DNA of 64,000 bases from Nitrospirales bacterium (lineage in GTDB: Bacteria > Nitrospirota > Nitrospiria > Nitrospirales > UBA8639), in the NCBI GenBank assembly GCA_022828225.1, contig JAJEJG010000020.1, positions 21,686 to 85,685 of the forward strand, read 5' to 3'. Made by a program: the position numbers and the translations under genes. Below the pieces are notes generated by a model. That model saw nothing but the letters and a program-made list of their open reading frames with translations. It was not told where the DNA came from and searched no databases. This document shows positions 34,845 to 43,323 of this stretch, piece after piece (position 1 is the stretch's first letter; each line of letters starts with the position of its first letter).

Positions 34845-35110
34845 GACGACAGGAACCTGGATTCCCGCTTAGATCCCCGATTAAGAACGTCGGGGACAAG
34901 CCTGCGGGAATGACAGAAGGAGAAGCCCTGTGTCAGGTTAGGGTAGCATAACCTGACATTTCTGCCGTTCGACGAGGACGGAATTGTCGGATGACGTTAC
35001 GCGAATCCGACCTACAGGTGCATCTCCTATGGACAGGCACGGGGGCCTGTCCCTACACAAAAAGAAAGGCAGGAAAAGGCAGAAATGTTCAACGAATGGT
35101 AGGGACGGCC
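34845..35110. repeat. repeat-only intergenic block before phoU
   Basis: No gene in 34783-35110. It contains a nested CTGGATTCCCGC...GCGGGAATGACAG palindrome that encloses a GATCCCCGATTAAGAACGTC GGGG unit (34857-34918), a TGTCAGGTTAGGGTAGCATAA-CCTGACA palindrome (34930-34958), a GGACAGGCACGGGGGCCTGTCC palindrome (35031-35052) and a GGGACGGCCCTACGTGTCCG-TCCCC unit (35102-35126). Confidence 0.7.
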
Positions 35111-35788
35111 CTACGTGTCCGTCCCCTCTTGCGGGGGGATGGTGTGGCGGATGATTTTGCCTTCCACCAGGTACACCACGAGTTCCGCGACGTTCGTCGC
35201 GTGGTCGCCGAGCCGTTCGATGTATTTGGCAATGAAGGAGAGCCGGATGGCGCGGCTGATCGTCTTGGGATTTTCCATCATGAAGGACAGGAGTTCCCGG
35301 AACAGTTGTTCCGTGAGATTGTCGACGAAGTCGTCATCATGAATGACTTTCCGGGCCAGCGTCGAATCCATTTTGACAAAGGCGTCCAACGATTCTTTCA
35401 CCATGATGCGGGCGCGCTCGGCCATGTGCGGAATGTCGATATAGGGCTTCAACTGGGGCTCTTCATTGAGTTCGATCGCCCGCTCGCAGATGTTTTCCGC
35501 CAAGTCGCTCATCCGCTCCAATTCAGTGGAAATTTTCATGGCGGTGGTCACAAAGCGTAAGTCTCTGGCAACGGGCTGATACCGGACCAACGCGTCAAGC
35601 GCCAACTCGTCGATTTCCACGTCAAACGTGTTCACTTTGTGATCGTTCGCGATCACCTGCCGCGCCAGGACTTCATCGCGTTCCACCAACGCGGTCAAGG
35701 CGTTCCTGATCTGCTCTTCGACCAGGGAGCCCATCATCAGAATTTTGCCTTTGATCCGGTTAAAGTCTTCTTCGAAGTGACGTTCCAT
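35111..35788 (-). CDS. phoU: phosphate signalling regulator PhoU
   Basis: A 225-residue all-helical protein with two PhoU repeats that links the Pst transporter to the PhoR kinase and keeps the Pho regulon off in high phosphate. HFEEDFNRIKGKILMMGSLV, ALVERDEVLARQVIANDHKV and the second-repeat DFVDNLTEQLFRELLSFMME, YIERLGDHATNVAELVVYLV with its metal-binding acids are visible. It is the last gene of pstSCAB-phoU, 26 bases after pstB. Confidence 0.96.
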   Translation of the reverse strand: MERHFEEDFNRIKGKILMMGSLVEEQIRNALTALVERDEVLARQVIANDHKVNTFDVEIDELALDALVRYQPVARDLRFVTTAMKISTELERMSDLAENICERAIELNEEPQLKPYIDIPHMAERARIMVKESLDAFVKMDSTLARKVIHDDDFVDNLTEQLFRELLSFMMENPKTISRAIRLSFIAKYIERLGDHATNVAELVVYLVEGKIIRHTIPPQEGTDT

Positions 35789-35814
35789 GCTTGCTCAATT
35801 TCTCTCCGGCACCA

Positions 35815-36690
35815 TCATCCGAAACGTCCGGTGACGTAATCTTCGGTCCGACGGTCCGACGGATTGGTAAAGATGGTTTTGGTCTCGGCGTATTCGATCA
35901 ATTCCCCCATGAGAAAAAAGCCCGTCAGGTCGGAGATGCGCGCGGCCTGCTGCATGTTATGCGTGACAATAACCACGGTGAGTTGCTCTTTCAAGGAATG
36001 CAACAATTCTTCGATCTTCGCGGTCGAGATGGGATCAAGCGCCGAACAGGGTTCGTCCATCAGGAGGACTTCAGGATTGACGGCCAACGCCCGCGCAATA
36101 CACAAGCGCTGCTGTTGCCCGCCGGAAAGACCCAGCGCGCTCTGATGCAAGCGATCCTTGACCTCCTCCCAGAGGCCCGCGCCCTGGAGGCTTTCTTCGA
36201 CGATACCGTCGAGCACGGAACGACGCCGGACACCCTGGAGTTGCGGCCCATACACCACGTTCTGGTAAATCGATTTGGGAAAGGGATTCACCTTTTGGAA
36301 GACCATACCGACCTTCGTCCGCAAATCGGTCACGTCCACCGACGGGGCGTAAATGTCCTTGCCGTCAAGACAAATCTGGCCGGTGATGCGGGCCCCCTCG
36401 ACCAAATCGTTCAGCCTATTGAAACATCGTAACAACGTGGATTTCCCGCAACCCGACGGACCGATAAATGCCGTGACGTGATAAGCCGGAACGGTCAGAG
36501 CGACTTTGAACAGCGCCTGCTTCTCCCCGTAAAAGAAGTCGGTATTCTCGACCGTGATTTTGGGCTTGATGTCTTGAGAGCGTTGGGTAGAGGCCATGGT
36601 TGTTTCCGCCGTCTGCATTTTTGTTGCGTAGGGGCGGACCTGCGTGTCCGCCTGATGATATTCCGATAATACGTCAATCCGTGAACTCAT
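35815..36690 (-). CDS. pstB: phosphate ABC transporter ATP-binding protein
   Basis: ATPase of the PstSCAB importer. [20 protein letters not shown] is Walker [17 protein letters not shown] the signature and [13 protein letters not shown]alker B, with [13 protein letters not shown] as the H-loop. Counted from 36690 it has 291 residues, about 30 more than usual. The extra N-terminus includes [11 protein letters not shown], which is the translation of a GGCGGACCTGCGTGTCCGCC palindrome. An ATG at 36597 (MASTQRSQD) would give the normal length. Either the repeat landed in the pstA-pstB gap or it is now coding. Confidence 0.94.
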   Translation of the reverse strand: MSSRIDVLSEYHQADTQVRPYATKMQTAETTMASTQRSQDIKPKITVENTDFFYGEKQALFKVALTVPAYHVTAFIGPSGCGKSTLLRCFNRLNDLVEGARITGQICLDGKDIYAPSVDVTDLRTKVGMVFQKVNPFPKSIYQNVVYGPQLQGVRRRSVLDGIVEESLQGAGLWEEVKDRLHQSALGLSGGQQQRLCIARALAVNPEVLLMDEPCSALDPISTAKIEELLHSLKEQLTVVIVTHNMQQAARISDLTGFFLMGELIEYAETKTIFTNPSDRRTEDYVTGRFG

Positions 36691-36712
36691 GATACCTGAA
36701 ACCCGTTGGACC

Positions 36713-38347
36713 TTACACCGCCGATGCCTTGAACTTTTTCTGCATGTAATTACGGAGAGCCACGGCGCTGAGATTCAAGCCAATGACCACCATCACCAGG
36801 ATCAGGGTGGTGACGTACACCATCGGTTTCGCCGCTTCCACGTTGGGGGATTGAAAGCCCACGTCGAAGATATGGAAACCCAGGTGCATGAATTTCCGTT
36901 CAAAGTGCAGAAACGGGAAATGGTGGTCCAAGGGCAGCGCCGGGGCCAATTTGACCACCCCTGTCAACATCAAGGGAGCCACCTCGCCCGTGGCACGGGC
37001 CACCGCCAGGATCAACCCCGTCAAAATACCCGGCAAGGCACAGGGCAGAATCACCCGAAGCATGCTTTCAAACTTGGTCGCGCCCAAAGCCAGGGATCCT
37101 TCCCGGTATTCCTGGGGCACGGCGGACAGCCCTTCTTCCGTGGAAACAATCACGACCGGCACCGTGAGCAGGGCCAAGGTGAACGACGCCCACAGAATGC
37201 CGCCCGTGCCGAAGGTCGGCGTGGGCAAGGCTTCGGGGTAGAACAGGGTATCGATGGTTCCGCCGACCGCGTAGACGAAGAATCCCAACCCGAAGACCCC
37301 GAACACAATCGACGGCACGCCGGCCAAGTTGTTGACGGCAATGCGGATCACGCGAACGATCAGCCCTTGCCGGGCGTACTCCCGCAGGTAAAACGCGGCC
37401 AGCACGCCGAACGGGACCACGGCCACGCTCATGATCAACACCATCATGACCGTGCCGAAGATCGCCGGGAAAATGCCCCCCTCGGTGTTGGCTTCCCGTG
37501 GTTCTTCGCTCAGCACGGACCAAAAGTTCACGAAGTATCTGAGAATCTTTTCGATGAGGCCCATGTCATTGGGACGAAGGGCTTTCACGATTTGACCGAC
37601 CGCAAGACGCTTTTCACTGCCGTTTGTCTCGACAAGGACCACGGAATATTCGTCGAGTTGACGACTCAATGCCCGAAGGGTCGCAACGTGCTTCCGGTAT
37701 TGGGTTTCTAACTGTTTGGTGGCGGCTTGAAGCTCGGACACCTCCGGGGCTTCACGCTGCCCTCGTAATTCCAACTCACGGATTCGCAAACGGGTCCCTT
37801 CGATTTCAAAATTAATGTCGCCGATGACGTCTCTTTGCAGGTGTTCAATCTCGTCATGCAGGTCATTGGCCCGCTCGATCAGGGGCTGTAACGCCTTCCA
37901 TCCTTCCTGATTGCCCGTGGCGACGACGTCATCGCCGCGCGCGACTTCACGAATCCGGCCGTAAAAGTTGCCCCATTCTCTCCGTTCAAACGCGGCCACG
38001 TCGTTCGGGGAATCGGCCGTTGCGATCCGGTCGGTATCCACCCACCTGAAGTCCAGACCGTAGAGATCACGATTCCCGACTTTCAGCCTGACCCGGGTTC
38101 TCCCTTCGGGAAATTCCGGCGTCTGCGAATACGGGATGACCTCTTCGCCTTTCAGTTCTCCGAGGACGCGCGTGCCGTCCGTGAGCGTCATTTCCACCAA
38201 GGCATGCGGCCAGAAAAACCCGAGGCCGTTGATCATGATCAGAAGAAGGACGCCGCCGACCATGAGCAGCGAGGCAGCCACTGCGGTGCCGCAAAACCAG
38301 ATGAACAACGCCCCCGAGTCGAGAAATTTTTTGATCCTGTCAGGCAT
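36713..38347 (-). CDS. pstA: phosphate ABC transporter permease PstA, extended form
   Basis: Inner-membrane permease. At 544 residues it is nearly twice the E. coli protein. After a first transmembrane span ([19 protein letters not shown]) there is a ~250-residue periplasmic insert with [17 protein letters not shown] and a coiled coil ([20 protein letters not shown]). The standard permease core follows, with [40 protein letters not shown] (the ABC-contact EAA loop) and [12 protein letters not shown]. It lies 9 bases after pstC. Confidence 0.94.
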   Translation of the reverse strand: MPDRIKKFLDSGALFIWFCGTAVAASLLMVGGVLLLIMINGLGFFWPHALVEMTLTDGTRVLGELKGEEVIPYSQTPEFPEGRTRVRLKVGNRDLYGLDFRWVDTDRIATADSPNDVAAFERREWGNFYGRIREVARGDDVVATGNQEGWKALQPLIERANDLHDEIEHLQRDVIGDINFEIEGTRLRIRELELRGQREAPEVSELQAATKQLETQYRKHVATLRALSRQLDEYSVVLVETNGSEKRLAVGQIVKALRPNDMGLIEKILRYFVNFWSVLSEEPREANTEGGIFPAIFGTVMMVLIMSVAVVPFGVLAAFYLREYARQGLIVRVIRIAVNNLAGVPSIVFGVFGLGFFVYAVGGTIDTLFYPEALPTPTFGTGGILWASFTLALLTVPVVIVSTEEGLSAVPQEYREGSLALGATKFESMLRVILPCALPGILTGLILAVARATGEVAPLMLTGVVKLAPALPLDHHFPFLHFERKFMHLGFHIFDVGFQSPNVEAAKPMVYVTTLILVMVVIGLNLSAVALRNYMQKKFKASAV

Positions 38348-38356
38348 GGATTCCCT

Positions 38357-40678
38357 TTAGAATTGACTGTAGCGCGCCCGAAGCCGCTGCCGGACGATTT
38401 CGGCCAGGGTGTTCACGATGGACGTAAACACGAACAGGAGGAGGCCGGCCAGGAACAACAACCGATACAGCGTGCCCCCATGCGGGGCCTCGGGCATTTC
38501 CACGGCAATGTTCGCCGATAAGGTTCGGAATCCGTTGAAGAGGTTCATGTCCATCACCGGGGTGTTACCGGTCGCCATCAGCACGATCATGGTTTCTCCC
38601 ACGACCCGCCCCAGGCCGATCATGAGAGCGGAGAACACTCCCGGGCTCGCGGAAATGATGACCAACTTCGTCAGGGTCTGCCACGGAGTGGCCCCGAGTG
38701 CCAATGACCCGGCAATCAGGTGGGGCGGCACGTTGCTCAATGAATCCTCACTGATGCTGAAAATGGTGGGGATCACGGCCATACCCATGGCAAAGGCGAT
38801 GACCAAGGCGTTCCGCTGGTCATACGCCAACCCGAACGAGGCCTGTAACCATCCCTTATAGTCGGAATCGAAGAGCCAGGTTTCGATCTGGTGATTCAAC
38901 TGGAGACAGAAACACACCGTGCCCACAAGGACCAGCACGAACGCGACCAATTCCGTCACGTTCCCCGGCTGGCCCTTGAGGCGTGAAGGCAGGAATTGCC
39001 AACCGATGCAGACCAACACCACGGCCAAGGGGATCAGGAGAAACATGGCCACGACGGCGGGAAAGATTTGTTCCAATAACGGCGCGAACCACAACCCGGC
39101 CAGGAACCCCAGGACAACCGTGGGGAACGCCGCCATCGTCTCCACGACCGGTTTGACTACGGCTCGAATATTCGGGCGCATGAACATCGCGGTATAAATC
39201 GCACCCAATACGGCAAGCGGCGTCGCCAGGAACATCGCGTAGATCGTCCCTTTCAACGTGCCGAACATGATCGGCCAGAGGCCGAACTTCGGCTCGAACG
39301 CGTCGGACCCGCCGGTCGATTGCCAGATATGGTGAGGCTCTTCGTATCCTTCATAGAGCACGGGAAAGAACAAGGATGAAAACGTGGATTCGGGATGCTC
39401 GTTCTCAATGTCATAGGCGATCAGACGTCCCGAGTCATCGAGCACCAAGGCGCCGTCGGTTTTCGGTGCAAACATCGCCGCCCGGATGGCGGCACCGTTC
39501 CCCGGGATTTGGATGAGCGTCTGGCCGGAGGTCGAATGGTGAACGGCAACCCCGCCGGAGGCGTCTGTCGTGAGAAACCCTTTATCCCGAAGCGAGGGGG
39601 AAATGGCAGTCACAACCCCGTCATGCGAGGCAAAGTCCCGAATTTTTTGAAGACGCGGATCGCCTCCGACGTCAGGATCGATCACGGACATCCAGACGCT
39701 GACCGCCCCTCTTTCCGTACCGACCACGATGGACCGATCCCCGATGAGCCAGGAAAGGGCGGTGATGGCTGTCCCCGCGGAATACATTCCCATCAATCTG
39801 GGGTTCCGGATATCCTGAATATCCCAATACAACAACCTGCCGTTTTTCGTGCCGCCCAACAAGGTTTCGCCCAAATCGTCCAGGAGCAGCACGGACAGCG
39901 CCTCCACGCCTTCATCGATGACCTCGGCCTGGAGAAGTTCCGTTTCCGTTTCAAGCGCAAACAGCCCGCCTGCTTCCGATTCCTGCATCTTCGTGAGAAA
40001 TAATCGTCCCGACCCGGTCAAAGCCGCGGCAATGGGTCCGCTATCCGTCTCCCGGTAGGCCAGTCTCGCAATGGGTTCGCCGGTCGGCACGGCCTCGAAC
40101 GGCTCGCCCGAGGTCACCACCGGGTTGATGGTTCGGACGTCATCGTCGAACGTCACTCGAAACGACACGTAAAAAGGAATGACCCGGCCGGTCTCCGTCC
40201 CTAAACCATAGGTATGGGTTTTCCCCGGAGATCGGGCCAGCGCGGTAATTTCCCCGTTCTCGAATTCCGGCATCCTTCGACTTCGCTCCGCTCCGCTCAG
40301 GACCGACGGGTCGAGAAGGACGGGAGTCCCCGCAGGCAACGCATAAAACGCAATGTCACCCTTTCGAAGCACGTACCCCACTTCCATGTATTCATCGATC
40401 CCCACGGCGACGGTTTCCGGCTCGGCGGCATCGACCGGATCGACGTGCACGGAAGCGGATTCGGTCCAGGAAGCGGCGTCAAACAAGGGAGCCACTTCGA
40501 TAAACAGGTAGGCAAAAATTCCAAAGATGCTGACAAACGTTGCCCAGCCCCCAAGGGTGATCACGACGCGTGCGCTCGAATCCACCCAACGCCGCCACGC
40601 CCGTGAAGACACCCGCAACGACGGCGCAGGCGGAGACGTCGGTTCAACCTGATTCGCTGGAAGGTCAGCCTGGTTCAT
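38357..40678 (-). CDS. pstC: phosphate ABC transporter permease PstC, extended form
   Basis: Partner permease, 773 residues. One N-terminal span (ITLGGWATFVSIFGIFAYLF) precedes a ~400-residue periplasmic domain with beta-propeller-like repeats (LLYWDIQDIRNPRLMGMYSA, IVVGTERGAVSVWMSVIDPD). Then comes the normal core ([51 protein letters not shown]). Extended PstC/PstA pairs are known in some proteobacteria. Residues ~126-135 (VLSGAERSRR) are translated from an in-frame copy of the CCTTCGAC...TCAGGAC palindrome (40273-40303). Confidence 0.94.
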   Translation of the reverse strand: MNQADLPANQVEPTSPPAPSLRVSSRAWRRWVDSSARVVITLGGWATFVSIFGIFAYLFIEVAPLFDAASWTESASVHVDPVDAAEPETVAVGIDEYMEVGYVLRKGDIAFYALPAGTPVLLDPSVLSGAERSRRMPEFENGEITALARSPGKTHTYGLGTETGRVIPFYVSFRVTFDDDVRTINPVVTSGEPFEAVPTGEPIARLAYRETDSGPIAAALTGSGRLFLTKMQESEAGGLFALETETELLQAEVIDEGVEALSVLLLDDLGETLLGGTKNGRLLYWDIQDIRNPRLMGMYSAGTAITALSWLIGDRSIVVGTERGAVSVWMSVIDPDVGGDPRLQKIRDFASHDGVVTAISPSLRDKGFLTTDASGGVAVHHSTSGQTLIQIPGNGAAIRAAMFAPKTDGALVLDDSGRLIAYDIENEHPESTFSSLFFPVLYEGYEEPHHIWQSTGGSDAFEPKFGLWPIMFGTLKGTIYAMFLATPLAVLGAIYTAMFMRPNIRAVVKPVVETMAAFPTVVLGFLAGLWFAPLLEQIFPAVVAMFLLIPLAVVLVCIGWQFLPSRLKGQPGNVTELVAFVLVLVGTVCFCLQLNHQIETWLFDSDYKGWLQASFGLAYDQRNALVIAFAMGMAVIPTIFSISEDSLSNVPPHLIAGSLALGATPWQTLTKLVIISASPGVFSALMIGLGRVVGETMIVLMATGNTPVMDMNLFNGFRTLSANIAVEMPEAPHGGTLYRLLFLAGLLLFVFTSIVNTLAEIVRQRLRARYSQF

Positions 40679-40681
40679 GAT

Positions 40682-41704
40682 TTATTGCGTATCGCCCAAT
40701 TTTTTGGTGATGATGGTCTGCGGCAAGGGGAAATAGCCGTCCTTGATCACGATTTTCTGCCCCGCCTTGCTGTACACGTATGTCAGGAATTGCGCGACCA
40801 ACGGCGGTAACGGTTTCCCCGGGGCCTTGTTCACGTACAGGTAGAGGAATCGCGCCAACGGATATTTGCCGGCGGAGGCATTGGCAAAGGTCGGGTCAAA
40901 ACACCCTTCACCGCTCTTGGCCGACAATGGAATAGCCCGGACGCCCGACGTGCGATACCCGATGCCACTGTACCCGAGACCACCCCGGTCTTCCGTCACG
41001 CCCTGAACCACCGAAGCCGAGCCCGGTTGTTCCTTGACCTCATCTTTATAATCGCCTTTCTTCAAGACCTTTTTCTTGAAAAACCCGTAAGTCCCCGAGG
41101 CTGAATTTCGACCGTACAGGCTCACCCTCGTGCGTTTCCAGTTCCCATCAAGCCCCGCTTTACCCCACGCGTCAATGTCCACGGAATGCCCGCGCCGCCG
41201 GGTTTTAGAAAAGGCGGCATCCACTTCTTCCATGCTCATGCACTTCACGGGATTGTCTTTATTGACGTACACGGCCAGCGCATCGACAGCTACGGGGAAA
41301 TTGGTCGCTTTATAACCGAATTTCGCCTCGAACTTGTCCATCTCTTTCGCTTTCATTTGCCGCGACATCGGGCCGAGTTGAGCCGTCCCTTCAATCAACG
41401 CCGGAGGAGCCGTGCTGGAGCCTTTCCCTTCGATTTGAATTTTCACGTTGGGATATTCTTTTCTGAACCCTTCGGCCCACAGGGTCATGAGATTGTTGAG
41501 GGTGTCGGACCCGATGCTGTTCAAGTTCCCGGACACCCCGCTCACTTGCTTATAGTCCTTCCAAGCGGGGTCCACCATCGAGTCGGATGCCGCCCAACTT
41601 TGGATTGAACTGCCAATGCTAATCGCCAGGAAAAGGGAACACAGGAATACGATCCTGTTACCGCACAACCGGCTTGTCACGTTTGCGAATGCGAACCGTC
41701 CCAT
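40682..41704 (-). CDS. pstS: phosphate-binding protein PstS
   Basis: Periplasmic phosphate receptor of the Pst system, 340 residues. The signal peptide includes IVFLCSLFLAISIGSSIQSW. SGNLNSIGSDTLNNLMTLWA has the phosphate-contacting loop. IEGKGSSTAPPALIEGTAQL, MSRQMKAKEMDKF and GRNSASGTYGFFKKKVL are further ligand loops. It is the first gene of the pst cluster and has a Pho-box-like site about 100 bases upstream. Confidence 0.96.
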   Translation of the reverse strand: MGRFAFANVTSRLCGNRIVFLCSLFLAISIGSSIQSWAASDSMVDPAWKDYKQVSGVSGNLNSIGSDTLNNLMTLWAEGFRKEYPNVKIQIEGKGSSTAPPALIEGTAQLGPMSRQMKAKEMDKFEAKFGYKATNFPVAVDALAVYVNKDNPVKCMSMEEVDAAFSKTRRRGHSVDIDAWGKAGLDGNWKRTRVSLYGRNSASGTYGFFKKKVLKKGDYKDEVKEQPGSASVVQGVTEDRGGLGYSGIGYRTSGVRAIPLSAKSGEGCFDPTFANASAGKYPLARFLYLYVNKAPGKPLPPLVAQFLTYVYSKAGQKIVIKDGYFPLPQTIITKKLGDTQ

Positions 41705-41801
41705 AATGTCGCAACCCTCCCTCTGAAAGAAGTATTTGATGCGCCGTTCCCTGGCAGTTACCTACTCTAAAGGCTGAATGTTTCCCGGACGTAAAAAGTA
41801 G

Positions 41802-41818
41802 GTTACGAACGTGTTAAG
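41802..41818 (-). promoter_or_regulatory. candidate Pho box upstream of pstS
   Basis: On the minus strand CTTAAC-ACGTT-CGTAAC: half-sites 11 bp apart, about 100 bases before pstS. The sequence is closely matched by the site upstream of phoB, sharing CTTAACAC. The rest of 41705-42182 holds only repeats. Confidence 0.55.
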
Positions 41819-41968
41819 CAACAGGGACTGCCCGGATCCGATCCCCTGCTCCGGCTTCGCCGGAGTGCCGAACGGAACGGTCGAGTTTACTGACAATCGA
41901 CGATTACACTATAGGGGAAGCGTATTGCGGTCTCGTATGATCAGGGTTACGCGTCCGTAAATTTTCTT

Positions 41969-42158
41969 CTACCTCCCCTCACCCCTCCTTACAAAGGAGG
42001 GGAACCTAGGGGTACGCCGTCTTTTTCCTCCCCTTTGTAAGGGGAGGTCAGGTGGGGTAGAGTCCAACAGCCCGAGAACCTCGGGCTTCGTCTGGCAGGG
42101 CTAGGTCAGGTTAGCGAAGCCCTTCGACTTCGCTCAGGACAGGCGTAACCTGACATCT
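41969..42158. repeat. composite palindromes between pstS and the relE-like gene
   Basis: CTACCTCCCCTCACCCCTCC then TTACAAAGGAGGGG (41971-42003), CTCCCCTTTGTAAGGGGAGG with TCAGGTGGGGTAGAG (42027-42062), and GTCAGGTTAGCGAAG + CCTTCGACTTCGCTCAGGAC + AGGCGTAACCTGAC (42104-42155). Confidence 0.75.
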
Positions 42159-42182
42159 TCGCTGAGAAGGTTTGGAAAAGAT

Positions 42183-42509
42183 CTATGCGTGCAATAAGCG
42201 TCGCTGGAGCAACGCCTGCATGTCACGCCGTCCATCGGCGATCACGAGCACGTAGACGTTCTTTCCCATCACGCGGTAGATGATGCGGTAGGGCTTGAAG
42301 AAAATTTCGCGGTACTCCCGAATGCCAATATCCAGCAATTCCTTCGGGTGGCGTCCGCGGTCGGGATGCTTGGATAAACGGCTGAACGCCCGTTCGATCT
42401 GATCCAGCACGTAATCGGCCTTGCCCGGCGCATCGTGCTGCTCAATGTAATCGCAGATCTCATCCAAGTCGCGCGCCGCGTCGTCAGTCAACTGAACCAG
42501 GAAGGGCAT
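42183..42509 (-). CDS. RelE/ParE-family toxin
   Basis: A 108-residue toxin. VQLTDDAARDLDEICDYIEQ is the N-terminal helix pair, LSKHPDRGRHPKELLDIGIR and EIFFKPYRIIYRVMGKNVYV the beta-sheet core, and VIADGRRDMQALLQRRLLHA the C-terminus typical of ParE/RelE. It overlaps the antitoxin by one base (TGATG type). Whether it targets mRNA or gyrase cannot be told from sequence. Confidence 0.9.
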   Translation of the reverse strand: MPFLVQLTDDAARDLDEICDYIEQHDAPGKADYVLDQIERAFSRLSKHPDRGRHPKELLDIGIREYREIFFKPYRIIYRVMGKNVYVLVIADGRRDMQALLQRRLLHA

Positions 42510-42784
42510 CAGCGAGCCGGTCTTCGCTTCCGAAGCCGTGCGATGACATCGGCGGCGGGCTGGACCTGCCCCGCTTCGATCTGCCGACTACCCAGCGCAA
42601 GGATCTTGAGCAGCGCAACGGTCTCCTGCGTTTGCTCGTAGCTGTCGATATCCTGCAAGACCCCCTTGGCTTCTCCGTTTTGAGTGATGATCAAGGGTTC
42701 CCGCCGGTCCCCGAGCGAGCGCACGATCTCGGCGGCGTGGGCTTTGAGGTAACTGATAGGTTTGATCCGGCTGGACAGTTTCAT
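42509..42784 (-). CDS. Phd/YefM-type antitoxin
   Basis: About 91 residues from the ATG at 42784, which follows GGAGGCAAGT. KPISYLKAHAAEIVRSLGDR and EPLIITQNGEAKGVLQDIDS are the Phd/YefM DNA-binding domain, and YEQTQETVALLKILALGSRQ is the toxin-binding start. The pair lies between phoR and pstS in what would otherwise be a continuous Pho cluster. Confidence 0.9.
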   Translation of the reverse strand: MKLSSRIKPISYLKAHAAEIVRSLGDRREPLIITQNGEAKGVLQDIDSYEQTQETVALLKILALGSRQIEAGQVQPAADVIARLRKRRPAR

Positions 42785-42839
42785 ACTTGCCTCCATTCGG
42801 ACTGAATATAGACTAAAAACAGTCATGAGGCAAGACAGA

Positions 42840-42880
42840 CTCGTAGGTCGGGTTAGTCGAAGGCGTAACCCGACAATTCT
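42840..42880. repeat. GTCGGGTTA palindrome, simple form
   Basis: GTAGGTCGGGTTAGTCGAAG followed by GCGTAACCCGACAAT. The nested palindrome is reduced to GTCGAAG. A degenerate copy, GTCGGGTGAGCGTCGCGTAAT-CCGAC, lies at 43297-43321. Confidence 0.65.
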
Positions 42881-42894
42881 AGCTGGGACGGAAG

Positions 42895-43248
42895 TTATGT
42901 CTGAAAGGCAGATGAATCAAAAATAAGCTGAATATGGGTGATCCGATTATGATGCACCTCAAACGTCTGAGCCATGGTTGTGGTCACACCAGGTTTGGTG
43001 AAACGGTAAATAAGGCAAGCCGTTGTGTCGTGCTCAAAGGCGTGAATCATTTCGTACCCGAAATGATCGGGTGGCGAATTTTTGAGCGCTTCAATGTATT
43101 CCTCCGCACTTGCAAACTTGAACAACGGACCCTCGAACTGCAGGGCGGGATGGAGGATCCTATAGAGTTCATCGAGATCTCCATTCTCAAAAACGATGTG
43201 CATGTATCGACTTGCGAGTTGTTTGGCATCCATGATCGGAGCACTCAT
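42895..43248 (-). CDS. NTF2/SnoaL-like protein
   Basis: A 117-residue cone-fold protein: DAKQLASRYMHIVFENGDLD, ELYRILHPALQFEGPLFKFA, then IYRFTKPGVTTTMAQTFEVH and RITHIQLIFDSSAF. This is the nuclear-transport-factor-2-like pattern, shared by many unrelated small enzymes and binding proteins. Function is not predictable. Codon use is less GC-rich than phoR downstream, suggesting acquisition together with the neighbouring TA pair. Confidence 0.75.
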   Translation of the reverse strand: MSAPIMDAKQLASRYMHIVFENGDLDELYRILHPALQFEGPLFKFASAEEYIEALKNSPPDHFGYEMIHAFEHDTTACLIYRFTKPGVTTTMAQTFEVHHNRITHIQLIFDSSAFQT

Positions 43249-43323
43249 CTGACATTATTGCTTCAAATGCAGTCAGGGACGAAAGAGCCCGTGGGTCGGG
43301 TGAGCGTCGCGTAATCCGACTAT

